Positions 35,806-46,700 of a stretch of DNA of 56,044 bases are shown here, piece after piece. The notes under the pieces are model-generated. The model saw only the letters and a program-made list of their open reading frames with translations, was not told the origin of the DNA and made no database searches. Source of the stretch: an uncultured bacterium (GTDB lineage Bacteria; Verrucomicrobiota; Kiritimatiellia; RFP12; UBA1067); contig CACWIW010000030.1 of NCBI GenBank assembly GCA_902761035.1, positions 1 through 56,044 of the forward strand. The letters run 5' to 3'. The translations under genes were made by a program, and so were the position numbers. The stretch's first letter is position 1. Each line of letters starts with the position of its first letter.

Positions 35806-36429
35806 ATGCAACGAAAAATCATGCCGCTCGGCTCCATTGACGCGAACTGCGTAATTCTCTGGGAGGATCCCGCTGCTGCGTGGATCGTCGACCCCGGCGC
35901 TGAGCCGGAGGCAATCTGCGCGTTCCTTAAGGCGAAGGGCCTCACGCCCGCTCTCATACTCTTCACGCACGGCCATTTCGACCATATCGGGGCTGTGAAC
36001 GGCCTTATTGCGCATTATCCGGACCTCCCCGTGCATATCGGGCCGGGTGACGTGCCGATGATCGGCCATCCGATGAACGCCTGGCCGCCGGATTACGAAG
36101 TCGTGAAGAAGCCGGCCTCGCTTGTCGCCGACCTCGTTGAAGGCGCAACGCTCACGGCGGGTGGCCTCACGGCGCAGGTGCTTGCCACGCCCGGCCACAC
36201 TCCCGGCGGCGTGTGTTTCCTATTCGCCGCGCAGAAGCTGCTCCTCACGGGCGACACGCTTTTCGCGGGATCGTGCGGGCGCACCGACTTTCCAGGCGGA
36301 GACAAGCGCAAACTTGACGCGTCCCTGCGCCGTCTGGCCGCGCTCGCCCCGGAACTGACGGTCGTGCCGGGGCACGGCATGCCGACCACGATTGCGCGCG
36401 AGGTCGCCACTAACCCGTTCATGCAATGA
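35806..36429 (+). CDS. Metallo-beta-lactamase-fold hydrolase (glyoxalase II-like)
   Basis: A 207-residue MBL-fold enzyme with the zinc motif THGHFDHIGA (HxHxDH), TPGHTPGGVC, GDTLFAGSCGRTDFPGG with the bridging Asp, and the final VVPGHGMPTTI. This pattern fits the YcbL/GloB2-like branch, which hydrolyses thioesters such as S-lactoylglutathione; the physiological substrate is uncertain. Its stop overlaps the start of the following histidine kinase (ATGA at 36426). Confidence 0.88.
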   Translation: MQRKIMPLGSIDANCVILWEDPAAAWIVDPGAEPEAICAFLKAKGLTPALILFTHGHFDHIGAVNGLIAHYPDLPVHIGPGDVPMIGHPMNAWPPDYEVVKKPASLVADLVEGATLTAGGLTAQVLATPGHTPGGVCFLFAAQKLLLTGDTLFAGSCGRTDFPGGDKRKLDASLRRLAALAPELTVVPGHGMPTTIAREVATNPFMQ

Positions 36430-37838
36430 AGTGGTTGCGCCAATGGACGGTCCGTGACGTATTGAAGTTGCTGGCCGTGGAACTGCCCGTGCTGCTGTGC
36501 TTCGGCGTAGGTCTCGGTTGGATCGTGCATGAGTACAACCGTCACACCTATGAGAAGGCTGTCAGCCGCGCGACCACGGCAGCGTTGAGTTTTTACAAAA
36601 ATGTCAAAAAGATCAATGATGGAAAACGCTTACTCGACCCGAAACAGCGGGAACGGAAATTGCAACAGCTGAAGGATAGCCTGTCGGCGTTCGCCGCGCG
36701 ACGTGACGGGTCCCCGCCGCTCTTCCCTTCGGCTACGGCGGCATTTTTGTGGAGCTTGAAAGAGCAGAAGATACTGTGGTCTACGAATCTGGTGGGGGAC
36801 CGTGCGTGCCTGGTAACGGCGAACTGGACGCCTTCCAAGAGTTCGCTCCAGCGTAAGTCCCTGGGCGAGGAATCAAACGTAGGTTGGCAATCCCTGCGGG
36901 AATTCGGAGTGGATTCAGCCGAGTTGATTATCTGGGCTAAGACTCTAGTCTACGTGCAGGACAAACACACCATGTGCGTGTGTGGGCTGTTGGTCGGTCC
37001 GCCAGAGGATGAAGGCCTGCCGTTGTGGACAGTCTACGTTGCGGCGGCGTCGATTTTTGTTGTCGTGGGACTGTTGTTTTTCGCGGGGGGCGTGTCGCTT
37101 GTGGCGACGATCGTACGGGCGCGTAGTGAGATGGAGCGGCGGAACACTTTTGTCTCCAATGCCGCGCACGAGGTGAAGACTCCCCTCGCGAGCATTCTCA
37201 TGCGGGCGGAACGGTTGGCTGACGGCTCGTACGCGACGGAGGAGCGGCGCGCAAAGGCTGTTGGCGTGATACTCGAACAGGGACGCGAGCTGCGCCGCCG
37301 CATCGAGAGACTGCGCAACTTCGACCGGCTTGAGCGCGGAATGCGCACGTATGAGCGGCAGGAGTTTGACCTTGGCGAGGTGGTGCGCGAGACGGCGCGT
37401 CCATTGTCTGACAGATTCGAGGAACACGGGCTGGATATTTCGGACGTAGAGTCCGTGCGCATGGTCGGCGACCGCGACTCTGTGATGGAGATTGTGGAGA
37501 ATCTGCTTACGAATGCGGCGAAATACGCGGCGCACGAGGGAGTCGTTTCAGTGCGCGTGGCGCGTGTAGTGGACGGACGCACGGCGGAGGTCTGCGTGGC
37601 CGATCGCGGGCCTGGCCTGCCGTCCGCCCAGCTGCGACACGTGTTCGACCGTGACTGGCGTGCGCCGAACGACCTCACGAAGTCGGTAGGCGGATGGGGA
37701 GTGGGCTTGGCGTTTGCGCGCGACCTGGCGCGCGACATGGGCGGAGAGCTGTCAGTTGCGGCGCGCCCCGGCGGTGGCTGCGCGTTCACGCTCAAATTGC
37801 CCATTGGCGAGAACATTGAAGAGGAGAAGGAAACATGA
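36426..37838 (+). CDS. Membrane sensor histidine kinase (second)
   Basis: A 470-residue kinase with TM1 at about 12-35, an extracytoplasmic sensor (about 36-200) of unrecognised fold, TM2 at about 205-230, HisKA with SNAAHEVKTPLASI (His248), and HATPase with N-box ENLLTNAAKYA, G1 DRGPGLP and G2 GGWGVGLAFA. Here the HisKA to N-box linker has the usual length, unlike the kinase at 31984. It is coupled by 4-nt overlaps both to the MBL gene before it and to the regulator after it. Confidence 0.92.
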   Translation: MKWLRQWTVRDVLKLLAVELPVLLCFGVGLGWIVHEYNRHTYEKAVSRATTAALSFYKNVKKINDGKRLLDPKQRERKLQQLKDSLSAFAARRDGSPPLFPSATAAFLWSLKEQKILWSTNLVGDRACLVTANWTPSKSSLQRKSLGEESNVGWQSLREFGVDSAELIIWAKTLVYVQDKHTMCVCGLLVGPPEDEGLPLWTVYVAAASIFVVVGLLFFAGGVSLVATIVRARSEMERRNTFVSNAAHEVKTPLASILMRAERLADGSYATEERRAKAVGVILEQGRELRRRIERLRNFDRLERGMRTYERQEFDLGEVVRETARPLSDRFEEHGLDISDVESVRMVGDRDSVMEIVENLLTNAAKYAAHEGVVSVRVARVVDGRTAEVCVADRGPGLPSAQLRHVFDRDWRAPNDLTKSVGGWGVGLAFARDLARDMGGELSVAARPGGGCAFTLKLPIGENIEEEKET

Positions 37839-38557
37839 CGGATATCCTGATTGCCGACGACGAGGCCGAACCGCGCGATTCGGTGGTGGAAATGCTAGAG
37901 GATGAAGGCTACGCAGTGCGCGTGGCGAAGGACGGTGGCGAAGCGCTCGCGCTGTACGCGGAGAAGCGTCCGGACCTGTTGCTGCTCGACATAAAGATGC
38001 CGGTGAAGACCGGCTGGGACGTGTGCCGGGACATTCGACGCATGGACAAGTCGCTGCCAATCATCCTTCTCTCGGCGTTCGGCGAGGAGGACGACAAGGT
38101 GCGTGGGCTCACGATAGGTGCGGACGACTACATCGTGAAGGACTGCGGGGCGCGGGAGCTCCTCGCGCGAGTGAAGCGGCAGCTCGGGCGCGTGGTGCAG
38201 ATCGCCGCCGAGCAGAACCGGGCCGCGCAGACCGCCGCGCAGCCCTCATCCGCCGACGAATTCGCGTTCGGCGCTCGCCACAAGGTGGATGCGAAGAGGT
38301 TCGTGCTGCTCGACGCGAGACGGCGCGAGACGAAACTCTCGAAGCGTGAGATGGCCGTCCTACAGCATTTCGCGAGCCATCCGAACGAGGTCGTGGAGAA
38401 GGAAGACCTGCTGCGTCGGTTCTGGGGAATTGAGAACCTGGAGAGGATCGAGTCGCGCGTTCACGACACGCTCATCTGGGGCCTGCGCGAGAAGCTCGGC
38501 AGCGACAAGGACGTGATCGAGACCGTCCACGGCATCGGCTGGCTCTACCGCGTCTGA
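37835..38557 (+). CDS. OmpR-like response regulator (second)
   Basis: A 240-residue regulator. The receiver has acidic DDEAE at the N-terminus, phospho-acceptor Asp52 (LLLLDIKMP) and Lys102 (DYIVKDCG); the residue after the conserved Lys is Asp instead of the usual Pro. An Ala/Gln-rich linker (about 126-142) leads to a winged-helix domain (LSKREMAVLQHFASHPNEVV, ESRVHDTLIWGLREKLG, ETVHGIGWLYRV). It is the cognate partner of the overlapping kinase; the gene next downstream, a giant surface protein, may be a target. Confidence 0.92.
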   Translation: MTDILIADDEAEPRDSVVEMLEDEGYAVRVAKDGGEALALYAEKRPDLLLLDIKMPVKTGWDVCRDIRRMDKSLPIILLSAFGEEDDKVRGLTIGADDYIVKDCGARELLARVKRQLGRVVQIAAEQNRAAQTAAQPSSADEFAFGARHKVDAKRFVLLDARRRETKLSKREMAVLQHFASHPNEVVEKEDLLRRFWGIENLERIESRVHDTLIWGLREKLGSDKDVIETVHGIGWLYRV

Positions 38558-38657
38558 CAGCGCGCGCCCCTGTTTGACTTGCCCTGCGGCTAACACGAAA
38601 AAAACCCTTGTTCTGGCATTTTATTCAATATTAGCGCAAACAAAAAGGAATACTAAC

Positions 38658-41600
38658 ATGAAAAGGCACATCTTGCGCTCAACCGTCGCCGCGATGATCG
38701 CCATCGCGGGCGCGGGAACCACGGCAGCGGGTGCCAACTTGGCTCCCGTGGCCGTGGATGACCAGTTCTACGTCAACAGGAGCGACTACTTCCTCAGGAA
38801 CGTCGTAGCACGCACCGGCCCCGTGGCCGCGACCCTGAACTGCGCGAGCGGAGCCGACACCCCGGCAATCCTGGTCAATGGCCTCTATACGGGCCCTAAC
38901 ATCTCCGAAGTCGCCTGCGGCATCACGAGTGGCCTGAATGACGCGAAGACCGTCGTTTCCTCCCAGTTCTTCGGCGAGATATTCCACTCGGTCGTCAACG
39001 GCGCGGAAACCCCCGTGTCGCTTGCCGACGTGGAGAACAGCGGACCTGCCTCGGGCGTGGTGAAGATTGACGCGACCGACTACGTGGCGCTGCTAGGCGG
39101 AGGCACGTACAGTAACCACAACATGGCATGGTATGCCGATCCCGCAAACGGCAGGATGCTATTGGTTGAGGGCAATGTGTCCCTGGCGCCGCCTGAAAAC
39201 GCGCTGACCGTTGGCTTCGCCTGCCCCGCCATCATCCATGGCAACCTGACCGTCGATGCCGGCTCCAACCTGGTCAGCACAACGCAAATCAGCAGTTTCC
39301 TCTACGTGACAGGCAACGCCCAGGTCGAAAACCTCTACGTGGCGAGCGTCGGTGCCTTCGCCGTGGCTGGCAATCTCTCGGTCACGGGAACAGTCTCGAG
39401 CGCCAGTATGGGCGTCACTGCGACTTTTACCATCGGCGGCAAGTTGCTCGCGGACGGGGAAACCCCTCTGGAATACACCTGCTTGCTGGCGGAGTTGCTA
39501 CAGCGGCATTCGCGGCAGGGCCAGGACTACGATCCGGACAATCCGGACTCCCATCTCACGGTTGACATACGCAGCATGATCCAGACCGCCGCGGCATACC
39601 GCATGACGCTGTATTACTACAACGGCACGGAGACGGTTGCCATCGGCACTGTCGGCGCGGCCCCTATGAGCGGCACGGCGGTTTCGCTGAACGCCGGATA
39701 TCATTTCAACGCGACCGGGCAGGTCGTTGTTGACGGCAATGGGGTGGTCATCAGCGACGATGACCTTTCCTTCGGCGTCAGGCAGGTCAGCTCGGCTTTC
39801 TCCGTCTCGCCGCAGTTCTCCTACCGGATATGGGACAACGACGCCGCGGAGAACATGCAGTCCGATGCCGCGACGGTCACCATCGTCGTGGCCGATACCA
39901 TCCTCGGCGCCGGCGGCGGCGACGTCATCGCCGCCATCGGCGACGGTTCCGGCGACGTCATCCGCGCGGACGTGGCGGGCGAAGGCGAGATAATCGTGCC
40001 CGAATACGAGGAAGAGGAAGTCTATGTAGTTACCTTCGCGACCAAGCCCGGCTCCGACATCGTCGATGGGGGCGGCGGGAACGATGTCCTTTTTGGCGAT
40101 TCCGGCATCGCCGGCCTGGAGTTCAAGGTCGCCGTCGAAACGGAAAAAAGCGTGGACGCCGTGACGGACGCGGACATCCTCCGGTATCTTTCCGTGCATC
40201 CCGACGTGGTCGCCGGCTGGCCTGGCGCGGACAACAGCCAGACGGATCCAGATACCGGCGAAAGCCTGGACAGAGCGGACGCGCTCATCGGCAACGACGG
40301 CAACGACATCGTCTTCGCCCAGGGCGGCGATGACATCCTGTTTGGCGACGCCTCGCTTGACGCCGTGGCCGGATGGCTTGAACTTTCGGGCGGCGACTTG
40401 ACGTCCGTGAACATGGCGGTGAAGATCGGGGCCATGTACGTCGCACAGCTCAAATCGGATCTGGCAAATCCGGAAGGCAGTCATGACGGGGACGACCTGC
40501 TCTTCGGCGGCGACGGCGACGACAGTATCTTCGGCCTTGGCGGTAACGACGAGCTGCATGGCGGCTCCGGAAGCGACATGCTCCTCGGCGGCGGCGGCGC
40601 TGACGTGCTGCATGGCGGCTCAGGCGGCGACTATCTCGACGGAGGAGCCGGGGCGGACAGGATCGATGGCGGGGCCGGACCGGACATCATTCGCTACGAT
40701 CCGGCCGACACCATCGACGGCGGAGACAATATCGACATTCTGATCGGCAACTCCGGCGACGGTTCATTTGCGAGTCTTACGAATGTCAGCAACGTGGAAA
40801 TCTTCCTCAAGGTGGAGAACGGCGACATCGACGCCCTCAACCTCACCGACATCTCGAAACTAGAGGCCGTAGCTGGTCTGTATGTTGACGACAACGGCGA
40901 AATTTGGCTTGTCGACGAGGAAAATTGTCCTGATGAAAATAAATGGCAGCTTGTCGGCAGGGAAAACGGCATCACGACGGTCACCTGTACAAAAAACGAC
41001 TTTACCCTGACGCTTGAGACCACGATGGGATACGAGGACGGCAAGCTGGTGATCCTCCCGCCGCCCGACCCTGACCCCGACCCCGTCCCCTACCTCGAAC
41101 CGGTGGCAAACACGATCAACAATTGCGAGACCTATACCATCTATGCCGGCCAGACGGCGCTTGACAGCGGCTGGTACGTGGTCACCAACGCCGTCACGAA
41201 CGACGCGCGCATCGTTGTTTCGGGCGACGTGAACCTCATCCTCGCGGACGGTGCGGAGCTGGTGGCGAAGAAGGGGGTCAACGTGGCCGTGGCCAACAAC
41301 ACGACCAACAGCCTCACCGTCTGGGCCCAGTCCGACGGCGAGGGCATGGGCAGCCTGACGGCCACGCAGATGGACGTCTCCCAATACCAATCCGCCATCG
41401 GCGGCGACGCCGGACAGCAAGGCGGCACGGTCGTCATCAACGGCGGCAGGGTGTCCGCCACTGGCTTGGGCGCGGGTATCGGCGGCGGCGATGGCGGCTT
41501 CGGCGCGACGGGCGACGGGGTGGGCGTGAGCGGCTTCACGGACTTTCAGATAAACGGAGACTCGACGCTGATATCCGACGTTGAGATACAGCTCTCGCCA

Positions 41601-43532
41601 GCGGAGAAGACAAAGGGCGGCTCGGCGTTCTGGAGAAAGCGCGTGAACGTGACGCGTCCGTGGCGCGCGTTCTTCACGTACAAGACCGTGTTGTCGTCCG
41701 TCCCGGCGGACGGCTTCGCCTTCTTCCTGCACAACGACGCGAGGGGGCTTTCCGCGCAGGGCGGCATGGGCGGTTACCTGTGCGCAAACGAAATCACGCC
41801 ATCCGTCGGCACGGCGTACAACATCTACCACGACGACTCCGCAGGCTGGATCAAGGACGGCGCCACGACGAACATGACCACGGCGCTCGGCGGCATCGCC
41901 ATCCAGAACGGCATGGACGTCTGCGTGACGTACGACGGCGAGGGCCGCATCGTGCAGCATCTCTTCTCGAACGGCAGCTACGTGGCGTTCACGAACGACG
42001 TCAATCTGGCGGAGGCCCTTGGCGACACCACGGCGTGGATCGGCTTCTCCGGCGCCACCGGAGCCTCCGTCTGCGAACAGCGCATCACGAACTTCCGCTT
42101 CTGGCAGGCCGACGCCAAGGGCAGCGCACCCGACATCTCCGCGTCGGACGACGCCTCGAAGTGGCGGCTGAACGGCTCCGCCGTGTACGAACCCCACAAC
42201 AACGCGCCGGCGTTCCGCATCACCGACATGTCGAACAACACGTCCGGTCTCGTGACGCGCCTTGAGCGCGTGTACGTGGGTGGGCCGTTCAAGGTGCATG
42301 GCACGTACCATGTCACCGGCAACTCGGCAAACGACGGCAACATGGCCGACGGCATTGCCATATTCTTCCATTCGCAGTCGCCCGCCGCCATTGGCGGCAA
42401 AGGCGGCGATCGCGGCGTATTGGGCAATTCGGCGCTTCCCTCCGCGACGGGGTGGATGATCAACATCTACCCTCGCACGCCAAACATTACGCCCCTGAAG
42501 AACTGCGTGCAGGGTTCGTCCTTCACCGCGCTCAACGGCATCAATCCCAAGACAACGGTTCCGGTGGACTTCACGCTCTCCTACGTTCCTGGACGCCTTT
42601 CGTTCACGCTTGAGCAGGACGGCAAGACGGCCACGACCTCGCAGAATGTGGATCTCGCGCAGACGTTCGGCGACAAGTTCGCGTATTTTTCGATCTCCGG
42701 CGGCACTGGCTCGTCCAATGCGCGGCAGTACATCTACAACCTCTCGATGGAGAGCGTGAACGGAGGCGGCGGCACGGTCGTCGTCAACGGCGGCAACGTC
42801 ACCGCCACCGGCAACAACTACGGCATTGAAGCCGGCGACGGCTCCGTCACGATCAACGGCGGCACCGTCACCGCCACCGGCGCCGACGGCATCTACGCCA
42901 GATGCGGCATCACCCTCGGCTGGACGAAACCCGCCGACAGCATCACCGCCAGCAGCTTCAGCTCCGGCGACGGCGTCTTCGTCAAAGTCGGCCAGACCTT
43001 CGCCGACGAGCGCCAGAACCTCTACGAGGGCACGCTTGATGCCGACGCCCTCGTCGCCGTCCGCAACAAGACGCTGCGGCCGTACATCGAAACGCCGAGC
43101 TTTACGGATCCCGAAGGGCGGGACATCGGGGATCAAGCCCTTGTCGAATGGCTCTCGGCGAACAACTTCACGCAGGGCGACATCAACGCCCTTGGCGAAG
43201 ACGCCGCCGCCACGGATAAGCTGTATGAGTGCTGGTTGCTCAACTGCTCCATCACGGCGGAGAATCCGGGCGGTGCGCTCAGCATCACCGGCTTTGCGGT
43301 CAGCAACGACCAGATTTCCGTCACGGTGCAGCTCGTGCGCCAGTCGCCGCTGGGCTACATTAAAGGCGTCCTTTATCTCTACGGCGCGGATGATCTAGCC
43401 GAGGGCTTCAACATCGATTCGGGCACCGTCCCAGCCAGCGGTTCGGTCACGCAGACCGTGACCGCGACCTTTGGTACCTCCTTGGTCTCGGAGAAGTTCA
43501 TCAAGGCCGCGATTGAGTTTCCCGATCCCTGA
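38658..43532 (+). CDS. Giant secreted protein with RTX-type repeats and lectin-like domains
   Basis: A 1624-residue exported protein. Signal peptide MKRHILRSTVAAMIAIAGAG with cleavage near residue 28. The middle contains hemolysin-type calcium-binding nonapeptides (about 608-690: GGDGDDSIFGLGGNDEL, GGSGSDML, GGSGGDYLDGGAGADRI), then an InlB/beta-helix module (about 830-960), two L-type-lectin-like beta-sandwiches (about 962-1148 and 1155-1368, e.g. DGFAFFLHND and DGIAIFFHSQ), parallel beta-helix NGGxVTATG repeats (about 1370-1420), and a C-terminal domain (about 1490-1624). ATG 38658 is chosen for the signal peptide and AAGGA at 38646; the reading from 38574 starts in the leader. It is paralogous in its 3' part to the next gene. 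Probably a carbohydrate-binding adhesin. Confidence 0.8.
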   Translation: MKRHILRSTVAAMIAIAGAGTTAAGANLAPVAVDDQFYVNRSDYFLRNVVARTGPVAATLNCASGADTPAILVNGLYTGPNISEVACGITSGLNDAKTVVSSQFFGEIFHSVVNGAETPVSLADVENSGPASGVVKIDATDYVALLGGGTYSNHNMAWYADPANGRMLLVEGNVSLAPPENALTVGFACPAIIHGNLTVDAGSNLVSTTQISSFLYVTGNAQVENLYVASVGAFAVAGNLSVTGTVSSASMGVTATFTIGGKLLADGETPLEYTCLLAELLQRHSRQGQDYDPDNPDSHLTVDIRSMIQTAAAYRMTLYYYNGTETVAIGTVGAAPMSGTAVSLNAGYHFNATGQVVVDGNGVVISDDDLSFGVRQVSSAFSVSPQFSYRIWDNDAAENMQSDAATVTIVVADTILGAGGGDVIAAIGDGSGDVIRADVAGEGEIIVPEYEEEEVYVVTFATKPGSDIVDGGGGNDVLFGDSGIAGLEFKVAVETEKSVDAVTDADILRYLSVHPDVVAGWPGADNSQTDPDTGESLDRADALIGNDGNDIVFAQGGDDILFGDASLDAVAGWLELSGGDLTSVNMAVKIGAMYVAQLKSDLANPEGSHDGDDLLFGGDGDDSIFGLGGNDELHGGSGSDMLLGGGGADVLHGGSGGDYLDGGAGADRIDGGAGPDIIRYDPADTIDGGDNIDILIGNSGDGSFASLTNVSNVEIFLKVENGDIDALNLTDISKLEAVAGLYVDDNGEIWLVDEENCPDENKWQLVGRENGITTVTCTKNDFTLTLETTMGYEDGKLVILPPPDPDPDPVPYLEPVANTINNCETYTIYAGQTALDSGWYVVTNAVTNDARIVVSGDVNLILADGAELVAKKGVNVAVANNTTNSLTVWAQSDGEGMGSLTATQMDVSQYQSAIGGDAGQQGGTVVINGGRVSATGLGAGIGGGDGGFGATGDGVGVSGFTDFQINGDSTLISDVEIQLSPAEKTKGGSAFWRKRVNVTRPWRAFFTYKTVLSSVPADGFAFFLHNDARGLSAQGGMGGYLCANEITPSVGTAYNIYHDDSAGWIKDGATTNMTTALGGIAIQNGMDVCVTYDGEGRIVQHLFSNGSYVAFTNDVNLAEALGDTTAWIGFSGATGASVCEQRITNFRFWQADAKGSAPDISASDDASKWRLNGSAVYEPHNNAPAFRITDMSNNTSGLVTRLERVYVGGPFKVHGTYHVTGNSANDGNMADGIAIFFHSQSPAAIGGKGGDRGVLGNSALPSATGWMINIYPRTPNITPLKNCVQGSSFTALNGINPKTTVPVDFTLSYVPGRLSFTLEQDGKTATTSQNVDLAQTFGDKFAYFSISGGTGSSNARQYIYNLSMESVNGGGGTVVVNGGNVTATGNNYGIEAGDGSVTINGGTVTATGADGIYARCGITLGWTKPADSITASSFSSGDGVFVKVGQTFADERQNLYEGTLDADALVAVRNKTLRPYIETPSFTDPEGRDIGDQALVEWLSANNFTQGDINALGEDAAATDKLYECWLLNCSITAENPGGALSITGFAVSNDQISVTVQLVRQSPLGYIKGVLYLYGADDLAEGFNIDSGTVPASGSVTQTVTATFGTSLVSEKFIKAAIEFPDP

Positions 43533-43573
43533 AGAGCCGGATGAGCCGTGGGAGCCGGATGATGCTGAAGGGT

Positions 43574-43652
43574 GATGGGGGCGGTGGGGACTATGGAGAC
43601 TATGGAGACTATGGGGGGGGACGGCTGGTCGCCAAAGTCCCCAAAGTCCCCT
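43574..43652 (+). repeat. GGGGAC-type palindromic array, copy 1
   Basis: GGGGCGGTGGGGACTATGGAGACTATG on the left is partly complementary to TCGCCAAAGTCCCCAAAGTCCCC on the right, forming an imperfect hairpin 42 nt after the stop of the RTX-type gene. Related arrays are at 50601 and 51424. It could act as a terminator or be a dispersed element. Confidence 0.65.
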
Positions 43653-43708
43653 TGCGACCTTTGCGTTCTTTGCGGCTAAAAACGCTAAAAGCTCATCTCG
43701 CACAATAC

Positions 43709-43738
43709 TTGCGCAGTCACGGGAATTTCTGCTATAAT
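43709..43738 (+). promoter_or_regulatory. Promoter of the giant beta-helix protein
   Basis: TTGCGC (43709-43714), an 18-nt spacer and TATAAT (43733-43738) preceded by TG-C (extended -10). The start would be about 43745, leaving a short leader with AGAGGAG at 43749-43755, 7 nt before ATG 43763. Confidence 0.7.
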
Positions 43739-43762
43739 GTTGCCGTCAAGAGGAGCACTAGC

Positions 43763-46700
43763 ATGAAAAAAAGCATCTTCCGCTCAACCGCCGCCGCGAC
43801 GATTGCCGTTGCGGGCCTCGCCCTGTGCCACCATGCGCACGCTTCCAAATTCACCGTCACGAGCTCCTCATTGGGCTCGGACGCCAGGTTCATCGTCACG
43901 CGCGACGACACGACGGCCGCCGAGACGGTGAACTACCGCACCGTGAGCCTCAGCGCCTACGCCGGGCAGCACTACACCGCAAAGTCGGGCACGCTCACTT
44001 TCCCCGCCGGCCAGTCGGCCGTCACCAACACCGTCACGGAGACGACGCCCTCCTCCGACGCCTACAAGTTCCAGACCGGTTCCTCGCGCTCCTACCGCTT
44101 TGAGCTCACCGACGTTGGCGGCTTCCTGGTCACCAACGCGACGCGCACCCTCACCACCGGCACGCGCGTCACCGCCTCGGACGCCTTCGGCGAGAAGGCG
44201 CTTTCCATCAACGCCGGCACCATCACCGTGACCGACGGCGGCTACGACCAGGCCTATCACAGCGCGAACGTCAACGACTACTTCAGCGCCGCCGCGCCCA
44301 AAGACTATCTCGTCGCAGCCGGCGCGCAGTTGCGCGCGACCGTCACCTTCCACGCCCGCGAGAAGGACGACGGCTACCAGTACGTCGCCATCTACGCCAA
44401 CACCTCCACAAGCAACATCGATACCGGCGCCAAGGACGGCGATCCCGGCACAGTCTCGTACTCCCGGTACATGGCCGGCTTCACCATCGACGGCAACGTC
44501 TCCAGCACCTGGTATCCCTACACGTTCCCGCTCACCTCGAAAGGCCACGCCTGCGGCGAGCAGACCCATCCTTGGAGCGGCAACAGCAACGGCAACCTCA
44601 AGCAGCAGTACTTCAAGTCCAACTGCCGCGCCGCCGACGGCCGCCTCATCATCCCCACCGACCTCTCCAGCCTCTACGTCCGCCTCAACGCCAGCGGCAA
44701 CCTGAACGACACCTGGTACGCCTCGAACGTCGTCGCCCACGTCCAGGCCGTCGATACCACCGCGCCCACATCGTTGCTCGGCGTATCCGTCCCACCCGGC
44801 ACATACGCGAAGGGCAATGAGGTTTACGTCAGCGTCGCCTTCGGCGAAATCATGAAGGTTTCAGGCACCCCGACGCTCTCAACCACGTGGGGCAGTTTCG
44901 CCTACGCTGGTGGCAGCGGCTCCAACGTCCTCACCTTCAAAGGTACAATCAGCACCAGCGCCTCCAATACCCTCGATGTCGTTAAAATGCAACACGGCGG
45001 AAACATGCAAGGAAAAGTCCAAGACCTGGCTGGCAACGAATTCAGCGGCTCCGTCTCCGCCCGCAACCTCGCCACTCTCGCCGCCAACCATAACTACTCC
45101 ATTACATACAATCTCTCGGGCGGCACTTTGCCCTCTGGCACCTCCAACCCCGCCACCTACACCTACGAAACGCCGTCCTTTACCCTCGCGACCCCCACCC
45201 GCCCCGGCTACATCTTCACGGGCTGGACGGGAAGCAACGGCGCTAGACCCCAGACCTCCATCACAATCGAGGCGAATTCCCACGGCGACTGTGCCTACAC
45301 CGCCAACTGGAGGCGCATCATCCCGTACATAGATGCCGACGGCAACGAGCAGCTGTGTGCCGAATACGGAACCCTAGGAAGCGGCCAAGGCAATGCCGAG
45401 TACGATTGGGATGAATTGTATTTTTTTGTAGTCGACGACAACGTTACGTTCAGAGGACAGAACCGCTTCAATCGTAACGGCATTACCAAAATCATAATCT
45501 GCGACGGAGCGTCCCTCGCCGTCTCCAACGCGAACGACACCGCCATGATCGCCAACACCTTAGCCTTCTATGGGCAGACAAACGGTACCGGTCGCCTAAA
45601 CCTCAACAGCAGTGTCCGCGGCCTCTCTGCCGACACTGACATCCAGATCAACGGCGTCAACGTCACCGCCAACGGCGGCGAATACGGCATCTACGCCACC
45701 GGCTCCGTCACGATCAACGGCGGCAACGTCAACGCCACTGGCGGCACGGAGGGCATCTACGCCGGTAACGTAATCAACCTCGGCTGGACGAGGCCCACCG
45801 ACAGTATCGTCGCCAACAGTTACGGCGGCAGGGTTATCGTCAAGGGCGGCCAGGTGTTCACCGATGGCAGCAACATCTACCATGGCGAACTCTCCTCCGC
45901 CGAGCGCGACGCCATCGCGGGCAAGACGCTGCGGCCGGCCTACAGCATCACGCTGCCCGAAGGCGTCGTCGCGAGCGGCGTCGTCACGCAGATCGTCAAC
46001 ACCGCCTACGCGATCGCCGACACCACCGTCACGCTGAGCGCCGCCACGCCAGGCTATGGAATCAGCAACGTCACCGTCGATGGCGTCCCCCTCGCGCTCG
46101 TTGACGGCACCTACAGCTTCGTCGCGTCCGCCGACGGCATCACCGTGACCGCAGCGGTTTGCATCCCCGTCCCATACATCGACGCGGGCGGCACCGAGCA
46201 GATGTGCACCAGCTACACCGTCCTCACCAACGCCACCGGCGACGTCGCGTACGGCGAACGGGACGCGGAATCCTGGTACGTCGTCACTAACAACGTCACC
46301 ATCAGCGGACAGCTCTACTTCTACGACGGCACCGCCCACCTGATCCTCTGCGACGGCGCGACCCTCGCCGTCACGAACGCGAACGGCGCCGCCATCGACG
46401 CTTGCGGCCTCACCATCTACGGCCAGACGAACGGCACGGGCACCGTCACCGCCACCGCCACCGGCGGCCTAGACCGCCACGGCATCTTCGCCGGCTCCGT
46501 CACGATCAACGGCGGCACCGTCACCGCCAGCGGCGGCGACAGCGGCATCTACGCCGAGAACGGCTCCGTCACGATCAACGGCGGCACCGTCACCGCCAAC
46601 GGTGGCGACAGCGGCATCTACGCCGCCTACCACGGCTCCGTCACGATCAACGGCGGCACCGTCACCGCCAACGGTGGCAACTACGGCATCGTCGCCGCCA

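Noticed and set aside
38574..38657. N-terminal extension of the RTX-type protein
   Set aside because: It precedes a signal peptide that begins exactly at ATG 38658 with a ribosome binding site; the extension is leader sequence.
40860..43136. Minus-strand ORF of 758 codons
   Set aside because: Complement of the lectin-like region of the giant secreted protein; no family signature or start signals.
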